Shown piece by piece: positions 54,501 to 61,079 of a stretch of DNA of 64,000 nt. Below the pieces are notes generated by a model that saw only the letters and a program-made list of their open reading frames with translations, was not told the origin of the DNA and searched no databases. Position 1 is the first letter of the stretch. Each line of letters opens with the position of its first letter. The stretch comes from Babylonia areolata. Taxonomy: Eukaryota > Mollusca > Gastropoda > Neogastropoda > Buccinidae. The translations under genes and the position numbers were made by a program. The DNA lies in contig NC_134907.1 of assembly GCF_041734735.1 (NCBI RefSeq), forward strand, positions 277,429-341,428, in the 5' to 3' direction.

Positions 54501-55308
54501 ACAAATTCCGGATTTTTCTTTATATTTACTTTTGAGATCATACTAGAATTCGACTTGGTGAACCTACGTGTAAGTTGTTTCAAAAAATTGTTGGTTTGCT
54601 AAAACTGGTTTCTCAGGTTGCAGGATCCTCAGTGCCTGTTTTGGGACCAAAATCAGTAGGCCTGTACAGTGGTGAGTACCTTCTACCTATCAGAAGGCCA
54701 CAAAGAAATAAATCTTCGGGTGAACTGAAGGAAGGCCACGAAATAGATGGGTTTTTTTTTATGCACAAAGATTAATTATGCAAAGATTTATGTACATATT
54801 CATGAAGTCTAACCTGAAAGTGTAAAGAATACGGAAAGTTTACAATAGATTTTGATAATAGTTTTTCCCTAGAATGATGTAATGATTTAACATCCCAGGT
54901 GGGAAAATGTGAACATATTTATTTTTCTTTGAATTTTGTGATACTAAGGACTGTCTTTCATTTGTCCTGTTGTTTGTCCCTGGGTTGGAATGAAGTCAGA
55001 CTGCGAACATTGTGTGCGAGTCTACCTGTCGTGTCAGCTTGAGTGGATAAAATGTGACAGCGTGACAGTGATGGTCTATATTTTGCCATGTTCTTGCTCT
55101 TCACAGGTACATCAACACCTGGCAGTGGGGCGGTGGTGGCTCAGTGGTCTACAATTTCCACACTTCATTCCATCAAACGTGCAATCAAGCTTACTTATTC
55201 ACTGCTGCAAATGATCCCAAAGAAGAGTCCAGCGTTTCCACCACGATTTCGTGTTCTGGGGTACTCAGAGTTTGGGGGTTTCAAATCATTTCCAAAACAA
55301 ACAAATGA
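32861..55308 (+). CDS. Secreted CUB-LDLa-C-type-lectin protein, right copy
   Basis: Exons are 32,861-33,527, 42,348-42,862, 53,233-53,474 and 55,107-55,308 (stop TGA at 55,306). They sum to 1,626 nt, 541 codons before the stop, with phases that join correctly. Order: signal peptide, short Thr/Ser stalk, CUB-like region, second CUB-like region with LDLa, and C-type lectin domain split over two exons. No membrane segment is seen after the lectin domain, so a soluble protein is likely, but a further 3' exon cannot be excluded. Intron 1 holds SINEs, LINE tails and the 2.86-kb insert. Intron 2 holds two LINEs. The gene is transcribed away from its left twin. Exon 4 is the least certain part. Confidence 0.72.
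33537..33583. repeat. TA microsatellite just after the exon 1 donor
   Basis: About 22 TA units begin 8 bp into intron 1. The left copy has a C/G-rich GTGAGTGGTGGGTGGGG start instead. Confidence 0.92.
34255..34560. repeat. 22-bp minisatellite, right arm (short allele)
   Basis: Reverse-complement units of GTGTTTAAACATAATG with more variation. It is the twin of 11,765-12,350. Confidence 0.85.
34690..35905 (+). mobile_element. 5'-truncated CR1/jockey-like LINE (right arm)
   Basis: Twin of 10,432-11,640, ending in AATAAAATTTCGTTCG with TTCG repeats. A TA tract (34,797-34,862) has replaced part of the coding interior that the left copy keeps. Confidence 0.8.
35918..36300 (+). mobile_element. LINE C-terminal/3' fragment, right arm only
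   Basis: The frame encodes CRLCNMAKEDELHFVLCCPA and SDLRQLFQSVYHKDP, a LINE C-terminal zinc-knuckle motif close to that of the 2A-LINE (CPLC...). It ends with a short hairpin (ACCCCATTCAGTAAGGGG) and CTTTGACTTTTATTTG, like the 2A-LINE 3' end. It lies beside a TC tract and is absent from the left arm. Confidence 0.75.
36345..36795 (+). mobile_element. LINE 3' UTR fragment (right arm)
   Basis: Twin of 9,925-10,360. It follows a TC tract at 36,305-36,342 and ends in GTCTCCCTCTGTCTGG. Confidence 0.7.
37137..37510 (+). repeat. tRNA-derived SINE, 5' part (right arm)
   Basis: Head and first body part of the twin of 9,057-9,573: CAGCCGAGTGGTTAAAGCGG, then GGGTTCGAATCTC. It stops at CTGATTCTATGAC, where the 2.86-kb insert begins. 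Confidence 0.85.
37511..40370. mobile_element. 2.86-kb insert of unknown type inside a SINE, right arm only
   Basis: The left arm has an uninterrupted SINE here (TTCTATGACACAGGAAACG). On the right ATGAC occurs at both edges (TTCTATGAC at 37,501-37,509 and CAATGAC at 40,365-40,371), consistent with a 5-bp target duplication. The interior is AT-rich. It has a self-complementary GACTCACTTGTGTAAACAAA(GTGAGTC) hairpin at 37,868-37,894 and small frames (37,529-37,711; 39,872-40,132) of no known family. No terminal inverted or long direct repeats were found. It could be a non-autonomous DNA element or a compound insertion. Deletion from the left arm is less likely, because the left SINE is continuous. 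Confidence 0.6.
40371..40522 (+). repeat. tRNA-derived SINE, 3' part (right arm)
   Basis: It resumes at ACAGGAAACGAATGATGAGC and runs to GCGCTTAGAGCTTGGTCTCC and the TATATAAATA end. With 37,137-37,510 it makes one SINE interrupted by the insert. Confidence 0.85.
40691..40950 (-). repeat. 5S-rRNA-derived SINE, right arm only
   Basis: On the minus strand from 40,949 to about 40,831 it is a near-complete 5S rRNA-like head: GCCAACGGCCACACCACGTT, AAGTTAAGCAACG, and GTTAGTACTTGGATGGGTG through CCGCCTGGGAACACTGGG. It is followed by a SINE body (AAGCGCGTTGGGTTACGCTG, TGCTTGGCAGATGTGG) ending CTTGAGCTACTGAAACTG. The left arm shows the empty site (CATGGAAGCTTGTCAACAAT). Short AGCTTG flanks look like a target duplication. 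It is not a functional 5S gene, because the head is fused to a SINE body. Confidence 0.88.
41365..42168 (+). mobile_element. 5'-truncated LINE, C-terminal fragment (right arm)
   Basis: Twin of 7,340-8,110, with a frameshift near 41,755. It is embedded in TC-rich microsatellite on both sides (41,262-41,360 and 42,172-42,240), which suggests insertion into a TC tract. Confidence 0.8.
42348..42862 (+). CDS. Right gene exon 2: CUB-like region and LDLa-like module
   Basis: The exon is 515 nt, with acceptor CTTCTCTCTTCCAG and donor GCAAG/GTGACT. It starts GYIQTPRHIKLRYDSC and ends FSCDGQLQCLGGEDETHC. The 2A-bearing LINE begins about 30 bp beyond its donor, in a TC/TCTG-rich tract. Confidence 0.82.
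43036..43209 (+). other. LINE leader frame with 2A-like motif
   Basis: ATG 43,036 opens MSKRARFKLAMTVRVLKVRS, then a hydrophobic VMVGLVLSVFF. A TAA follows at 43,141, and the same frame goes on to LLLRSGDVETNPGP (43,150-43,191). DVETNPGP fits the DxExNPGP ribosome-skipping consensus; the break would fall between Gly 43,186 and Pro 43,189. The frame ends at TGA 43,207, overlapping the ATG of ORF1 (43,206) in another phase. In an active relative one would expect leader, 2A and ORF1 to be continuous. Confidence 0.8.
43206..43988 (+). CDS. LINE ORF1 protein (coiled coil plus RRM-like)
   Basis: 260 residues. The N-terminal part is Ser-rich. At about residues 45-125 there is a heptad-like coiled coil (MDTMAKELKSVNDSVVELKE, then LKRENGQMKDRIGNLEKKVD). 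At about 130-245 an RRM/transposase_22-like part follows: KRNNLIFYGMSKRDGET, FDRLHRLSNKPDSPIIARCT, and KDNRIFISEDYTQRVRD. Such proteins bind RNA in LINE particles. The frame is intact. Confidence 0.78.
   Translation: MRQSRLMSDGASRRVSTDSSVVSDLDSQSSTAGEKLTDNSLLQDMKKMLTGMGSKFDGKMDTMAKELKSVNDSVVELKEHFQEMKETIWDLRAQNDSLKRENGQMKDRIGNLEKKVDDLEGRSKRNNLIFYGMSKRDGETKTDCENMIQDLLTHKLELSQSVEFDRLHRLSNKPDSPIIARCTFYKDKEEIRRSKKKLKDNRIFISEDYTQRVRDVRKKLGPHLKAARDQSKRATMVFDHLLIEGKKFALSEEGQLQKIK
44013..45266 (+). pseudogene. LINE ORF2, endonuclease part (broken)
   Basis: APE-type endonuclease: HWNVGGLSPKLSDQQFLSY, CLVETF, a GNLNGR motif where GDLN is usual (the catalytic Asp is replaced by Asn), VIDYFLVSEDLF and SDHQPLEF. 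The frame stops at 45,264 and the connecting part is shifted (45,286-45,522). The endonuclease is therefore probably inactive. Confidence 0.8.
45542..47602 (+). pseudogene. LINE ORF2, reverse transcriptase part (broken)
   Basis: RT blocks: KCGKAPGPDGIIGELFKNA, NYRGISLSDISSK, FQAGFKQNYSTVDHMF, FIDFEKAFDTISRK, GVKQGDVCSPILFSLFINEL, and LLFADNTILLSE. The catalytic FADD is changed to FADN. The C-terminal region ends in MQCPLC, and a shift separates it from the rest of the zinc knuckle. Confidence 0.83.
48010..48440. repeat. TCTG/TGTC-rich simple repeat, right arm
   Basis: Twin of 6,100-6,670 in reverse complement. It starts directly at the 3' tail of the 2A-LINE. Confidence 0.82.
48505..48700 (-). 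mobile_element. 3' end of another LINE (right arm)
   Basis: Twin of 5,890-6,100, with the same zinc-finger tail and GGCCTCCTTCGGTCAT 3' UTR. A TA-repeat tract (about 48,450-48,503) has grown beside it on this arm. Confidence 0.62.
48915..52715 (-). mobile_element. APE-type LINE, right-arm copy (broken)
   Basis: Twin of the LINE at 1,730-5,680. The endonuclease lies at about 51,960-51,130, the reverse transcriptase at 50,784-49,770, and the C-terminal part with CNTCCTSRISLFSHVRTH at 49,770-48,966. It carries frame breaks of its own, a catalytic FADD changed to FVDD, and a run of about 24 G at 49,740-49,763 where the left copy has a short C run. Confidence 0.85.
52873..53047. repeat. GAGAAAG hairpin repeat, right arm
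   Basis: Reverse-complement twin of 1,391-1,565, with the same CTTTCTC/GAGAAAG alternation around a GGGGGCGCCCCCGC core. Confidence 0.7.
53048..53205 (+). repeat. tRNA-derived SINE, 3' part (right arm)
   Basis: Partner of 1,240-1,390: the GGGAAATGAATGATGAGC...GTTTGTAAAGTGCTT body without a head. It lies just before lectin exon 3. Confidence 0.75.
53233..53474 (+). CDS. Right gene exon 3: first half of C-type lectin domain
   Basis: The exon is 242 nt, with acceptor TTTGTTGCAG and donor GTAAGC. It encodes ITVDGSCFIIIKQSSH, AEQECERQGATLASF and LWIDMHSVRS. A tRNA-derived SINE tail ends about 30 bp before the acceptor. Confidence 0.8.
54342..55106. other. Right-arm continuation, intron 3 of the right lectin gene
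   Basis: The partner of this segment lies left of the window. AT-rich, no transposon recognised. A weak exon-like piece (about 54,622-54,672, flanked by TTGCAG and GTGAGT) is in phase but has no lectin pattern. Confidence 0.5.
55107..55308 (+). CDS. Probable exon 4: second half of C-type lectin domain
   Basis: Acceptor GCTCTTCACAG is followed by a phase-compatible frame. It reads MYINTWQWGGGGSVVYNF and then a spread of cysteines to TISCSGVLRVWGFQII, ending at TGA 55,306. The M(Y).NTW.W.G pattern fits the WND-like core of lectin domains, and CSG...GF fits the C-terminal cysteine. It lies outside the part of the arm whose twin is in the window, so there is no partner to compare. It could be a non-functional look-alike. 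Confidence 0.55.
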
Positions 55309-55800
55309 ACAAACATTTTATGGTAACAGTCAAGTTTGGGTGCTTTTTATGAAATCCAGGCATGCACGCAAAGAGATGAAATAGAAATAAGAAAAAACGA
55401 TGAAGATATTCTCCTTGGCACAAACGTGTGCAGAATTGATTTCATAAGCTGAAAAGAGAAAACAAAATGGATTAACAGATTTGGTGGTATATAGATAGAT
55501 TATATAGATGATAATGCATAATTCCAGGCATTGCAAACATGGCATTATTGATAACAATACAAGGTGGGCAGTGTTCCGTGAAATCATGTCATTTATTGTT
55601 GTTTTTTTCAGTCTGTACAGCTATCTATAAGGGTACCATTTTCAAGCAAAGTTTTATTTGACATTTTCGAAGATTGTAAATATTTTTCAAATAATCAAAA
55701 TCATTTTATGTCATCTAAGAAATGATCAGTAACCAGTCAATGTTTGTTAACTCAGCTATATATTAGGTGTACGGCAAGTATAAATCCTGCTTGGTGTTCT
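55309..55800. other. AT-rich segment without a recognised feature
   Basis: It includes the 3' flank of the last lectin exon. No clear AATAAA within 100 bp of the stop was noted and no frame is recognised. Confidence 0.4.
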
Positions 55801-58800
55801 CCAATGATATTCTGAATCATCCATTCTTTATGTCTGTTATTAGCAATGGAACTGTATAATTTGATACACATGGTGGCGGTGGTGTGTGTCCATCGAGATC
55901 GATGATGACCATCATTGTCATCCAGCTGGGGGATGGGGGCAGGGTGGTGGTGGTGGGGGGGATGCTCATGAATCTATCTGTGAGTGCGCAGATGGCTGAA
56001 TAGTCCAATCTGCGCACGAAATGTTCGCTGACAGTTGGGGCAGACAAAGACAGGCATATCATTGCCAGGGAACTTGTTTGCCCGTGACTTTCTAGCCTGC
56101 CTCTTCTGAACAGCTGCAGCAGTCCTGTTGGCCTCACACAACTTGGCACCTTTGTGCACAGCAGCACACATTTGTCACGGTCCACTGCAGATTCCTCCCA
56201 GGAGTCAGGGTTGATATCAAACGCTTTCAGAGAGACTTTCAGAGTATCTCTGAAGTGCTTCTTCTGACCTCCGTGTGATCTCTTCCCTTGTTGCAGCTCG
56301 CCATAGAAGAGCCTTTTGGGCAGCCGATGGTCTGGCATGCGCGCCACGTGTCCAGCCCAGCGAAGCTGGGACTGCATCAGGATGGTGAAGATGCTGGGAA
56401 GGGTGGCTTTTGCAAGCACCTCCGTGTCTGGGTTCCTGTCTTGCCACTTGATGTTCAGTAGCTTCCTTAGGCATGTTGTGTGGAAGTGGTTCAGCTTCTT
56501 GGCATGTCGTTGGTACACTGTCCAAGTTTCGCAGGCGTACAGTAGTATGGGGAGAACTACGGCTCTGTAGACCTTTAGTTTGGTCTCAAGACTAATGCCT
56601 CTTCTGTTCCAGACATTTGCATAGAGTCTACCAAAAGTTGCACTTGCTCTTGCAATCCTGACGTTCACTTCATCGTCGATGGTCGCATTTCGTGACAGTG
56701 TGCTGCCAAGGTATGTGAACCGCTCCACCACACTGAGTCTCTGACCGTTGACTGTGATGTTGGGCTCAACGTGGGGTTTCCCTGGGGCTGGCTGATAGAG
56801 AACTTCAGTTTTCCTCGTGTTGATGGTAAGGCCAAAGTTCCTGCTGGCAGTGGCAAACTTGTCGACGCTGAGTTGCATGTCAGCTTCAGATCCAGCGTTG
56901 AGGGCACAATCATCAGCAAACAAAAAGTCTCTGATGATGTCTTTCATGACCTTCGTTTTTGCTTGAAGCCTTCTGAGGTTAAACAGCTTGCCATCTGTTC
57001 GGTACTTTAGGCCGATTCCAACATCGCCATCTCTGAAGGCATCAGTAAGCATTGCAGAGAACATGAGGCTGAGCAGTGTTGAAGCCAGGACGCAGCCTTG
57101 CTTGACACCATTTGTGACAAAAAAAGGAGCAGATCTTTCACCATTGTCCTGGCCTCGAGCCTGCATGCCTTCATAGAATTGGCTGACCAAGGAAATAATT
57201 TTCCGAGGGCATCCGTACTTGGCCATGATCTTCCACAGTCCCTCTCTACTCACGGTGTCGAAGGCCTTAGTGAGGTCGACATAGGTGGAGAACAGATCAG
57301 CATTTTGCTCCTGACATTTCTCTTGCAGCTGCCTTGCAGCAAACACCATGTCGGTGGTTCTGCGCTCTTTCCGGAATCCACATTGGCTCTCAGGCAAATG
57401 ACCTTGGTCAAGGTGTGCTGTGAGGCGGTTTAGTAGGATCCTGGCAAGTATCTTGCCTGTGATGGAGAGCAAGGAAATGCCCCGATGGTTATCACAGGCT
57501 TGCCGGTTCCCCTTTCGCTTGTACAAGTGAATGATAGATGCATCTTTGAAATCCTGGGGGATCGTCTCTTCTTTCCACATGAGTGAGTACAGCTGATGGA
57601 GCTTCTCAGTCAGCACAGTGCCTCCATCATTGTAGACCTCTGCTGGTATAGAGTCTGAGCCAGGTGCTTTGCCACTGGATAGCAGACGGATTGCTTTCTG
57701 GGTCTCAAGAAGTGTTGGCGGATCGTCCAGTGCTTCGTTGATGGGGACTTGTGGGAGACGGTCTATGGCTTCATCATTTATGGAGGAAGGGCGATTTAAG
57801 ACACTGTTGAAGTGCTCAGCCCAGCGTTTGAGAATTTTCTCCTTCTCGGTGATCAAGGTATTCCCATCTGCACTGAGGAGGGGGGATGATCCTGAGGATG
57901 TGGGGCCGTAGACTTCTTTTAAGGCATCATAGAACCTCTTCATATCGTGCCTGTCAGCATATCCCTGGATCTCATCAGCTTTGTCACTCAGCCACTTATC
58001 CTGCATCTGACGTAACTTTTGCTGAACAGTCCTGCGGATGGCATCGTACGCATCCTTTTTTGATGTGGACTTTGGGTTGCTCAGGTAGGCTTGATGCAGA
58101 CGGCGTTTCTCATCCAGAAGCTGCTTGATTTCATCACAGTTTTCATCAAACCAGTCTTTGTGCTTTCTGGTCATGGGTCCCAGGGTCATTGAAGCTGTAC
58201 TATAGATCAGCTCACGCAGGGTCCTCCAGTCAGACTCCACATTCTGGTTGTCCAGAGAGGCGGATTCCAGACGATCTTCCAGCAGCTCCACAAAGGTCTG
58301 TTTGATGGTGATGTTTTTCAGCTTAGCGATGTTGAGCCGTTTTGGAGCCTTCTGGCCTTGGGGGCGTCTCTTGGGCTGGATTCGAATATTCAGCTTCGAG
58401 AATGCAAGGCGATGGTCTGTTCAACACTCGGCGCCGCACATGGTCACACGTACATCTTGCCTATCCCTTTTCCTGACGATGACGTAATCGATGAGATGCC
58501 AATGCTTTGAGCGAGGGTGCATCCATGACGTCCTGTTACGGGTAGGGAGGCAGAAAACTCTGTTGGTTATCAGCAGTTTGTGCTCTGCACAGGTCTGAAG
58601 CAAAAGCAATCCATTTGGGTTGCACTGGCCCACACCGTGCTTTCCAATCACTCCATCCCAGGAGATGTAGTCAGAGCCAACTCTAGCATTGCAGTCCCCA
58701 AGAATGATGAGCTTATCTGCTTTAGGGATAGCAGCAATGACAGAGTGAAGGTCCTCGTAGAACTTCGCCTTCACTTCATCTGGGTTGGTCATGGTTGGGG

Positions 58801-60050
58801 CGTAGGCACTGACAATGGTGAGGTGCTTCTGGCCAGATGCCAGTGGGAGTTTCATGGTCATAAGCCTATCGTTGACTCCCTTTGGGATTCCAGCTAACTT
58901 GCTGACAAGTGCTGTTTTTACTGCAAAACCAACGCCAGCCTCACGTCACTCTTCTCTTCCTCGTCCACTCCAGAAGAAGGTGAAACCAGATCCCCGTTCA
59001 CAGAGCTCGCCTTTGCCTGCAAGCCGAGTCTCACTCAAGGCTGCGATGTCAATGTTGTATCTGGCGAGCTGAGATGCAACTAGTGCCGTTCTCCTTTGGG
59101 GTCTGTCCGCGTTATCTCTGTCCAGGAGAGTCCGTATGTTCCAAGCACCAATGGTGAGAGGAACGATCCTTGTTTTTTTCTTTTCTTTCTCTTTGTTTCG
59201 ACAGCTGATGTAGGGTCCCCGCCAGCTGCGGTATGCTGGCCAGGGCGATATGGAGCAGGCAATTTTTAGGGCACCTTTTCTAGCCCCTTCCTCATGCCAG
59301 GGAGGTGAGCAGTGCATTCCTAAAGAGGGCTGCTCAGATGCTCAGGTGGCTGCCGAGCTCCATCGCTGCTCCTGTCGACGAAGAACGACCCTATGGCCTG
59401 AGCCGCCTGCGTGCAGGTCTGCGGCTGCGACTGCCAGTGTACCCACACCTGTCGTTTCGTCACTCGCCTGTCGCCACAGGACTTGGGGGTGATGAAATGA
59501 TGAAGGATGAAAGGTCAGTAAGGATGACTGATGACTTGCGCGATGAGTTTGTTTAAAGTGAGGAGGAGTTGCGCAACATCGACCTCACTCTCTCGTCTGG
59601 GTCCACCAGTTTCCAGTGGCAAGACTAAGTCGAGACGACTGGAGGATGAGCACGGATGCAGTGGATGACCAAGATACCCTTTTGGTGTCTCATCTTGCTC
59701 TCTGCACTCCACAGTGCATTGCTGTAACCGCCTTCCTCTCTGTTGAACCGATAGGTTTCTTCCGCAGATTCTGCCGGATCCAGACTTCCATGCATGGGTA
59801 GACACACCCCGGGGACCAACTGCGTGTGGCATGCACACAGCACGGTGGAGCTAGATGGCCGTCGGTGGCTCTCCTGAGCCGACGCCCTTTTATGGACCTC
59901 GTTTTTAATTCCATAAAGGTGTCTAGCCACCCGCCTCACCAGTCCCGGAAGGGAGCGGTGGGAGTGCCGGTTTAGTTGCTGGCAATCCGACCCTGAACAG
60001 GTTGTACTGTATTTCAGGTTACCAGTAGCAGATCTTATGTTGATACGCAT
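55800..60050 (-). mobile_element. Nearly whole APE-type LINE
   Basis: Leader of about 730 bp (60,050-59,318), then one reading frame 59,317-56,175. Endonuclease: GAWNIRTLLDRD, ALSETRLAG, ILGDCNARVGSD, WHLIDYVIV, TDHRL. Reverse transcriptase: KAPGSDSI, DNHRGISLLSITGKILARIL, CGFRKERRTTDMVFAARQ, YVDLTKAFDTVS, GVKQGCVLASTLLS, FADD. The C-terminal VCPNCQRTFRAQIGLFSHLR zinc finger is in a second frame (56,171-55,974). Only three breaks are visible: TGA at 58,945-58,943, TGA at 58,420-58,418, and a frameshift near 56,175. It is the same superfamily as the arm LINE at 1.7-5.7 kb. The 3' UTR has GGTCATCATCGATCTCG. Confidence 0.88.
56175..59317 (-). pseudogene. Endonuclease-reverse transcriptase of the LINE
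   Basis: About 1,048 codons in one phase with two in-frame TGA codons, each explained by one transition: CGA to TGA in a CpG context at 58,943 (GAG-TGA-CGT), and probably TGG to TGA before TDHRL at 58,418. The catalytic residues SETR, GDCN, DH and FADD are present. The C-terminal zinc finger needs the other frame. The copy is young but not functional as read. Confidence 0.85.
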
Positions 60051-60384
60051 AACTCATCGATAGATACCCCTATGTTTATTTATGACATCGTTGTTATCAC
60101 CTTTTTAAGATATTGGGATATTTATGGTTACTGACCAGTTACTTAGATATTTTAAACCCCAGCACCAAACAAAAAAGCATTACAGTTAATAGTCATCTCT
60201 GAGAAACAGGTCCGTCAAGGATAACATTTATCTGTCATTTCCACATACAAATTTTCAGCTATTTTCTCCCTCTTTTTCTTCCTCCTTATTTTCTAGTGAA
60301 TTAAAATTTAAAACGCTGAAACCATTCCTGCACATATAATTGTTCACACACACACAAAAAAGAAAAAAAAAATATATGCATAGA

Positions 60385-60615
60385 TGACAATTACCAAATG
60401 TTAACGGTCCTAATCTGCTGTTGTTGCCCTTGGTCTGCCTGATCACGGGTGGTTGGCAACATCTCTGGTGGCTTGAAATCTTGCCCACAGCCTGCTGATG
60501 GTGTTTTGGAAAACTTGAAACGTCAGGCAACCTCGCTTTGGCTCTGGCCTGTCTGTAGAAACCCAAAGGCTGCGAGCCAGTCTTCTGCTCATAAAGGGGC
60601 CATTTTTCTGCCAAA
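60385..60615 (-). mobile_element. Tc1-like DNA transposon fragment
   Basis: On the minus strand a frame reads MSRRLARSLWVSTDRPEPKR, then NTISRLWARFQATRDVANHP, a stop, and SGRPRATTAD. This is the paired-like helix-turn-helix and GRPR AT-hook region of Tc1/mariner transposases. No catalytic DDE part is present. Confidence 0.7.
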
Positions 60616-60895
60616 TTCTGTTCGGCTTTTCCCGGTAAAATGAACCCCTTTTTAATGGGTTTTCAAGGACATGGTGTAAACTGACTTCACGAATTTTTTA
60701 TCCAGATCCACTCAAGCAAGACAAGTGAGCAACCAAAATTTGCAGTTTTGACGTTTTAGCCACTTCCCGTGCGTGCGTCACGTGCACAGCGAAAACCTGC
60801 ATTGATGTAAGGTCAATGACCAGGCGAACATTTGTTGTAAACGAAATTCGGTCACTGCAAAATAATCACAATCTGTTTTAGAATAAACAACTGTG

Positions 60896-61020
<125 letters not shown>

Positions 61021-61079
61021 TATATTCAGCGCAAATTACGTGAGTTGTGCGGACGCAGTAAATATTATTGACCTTATTA

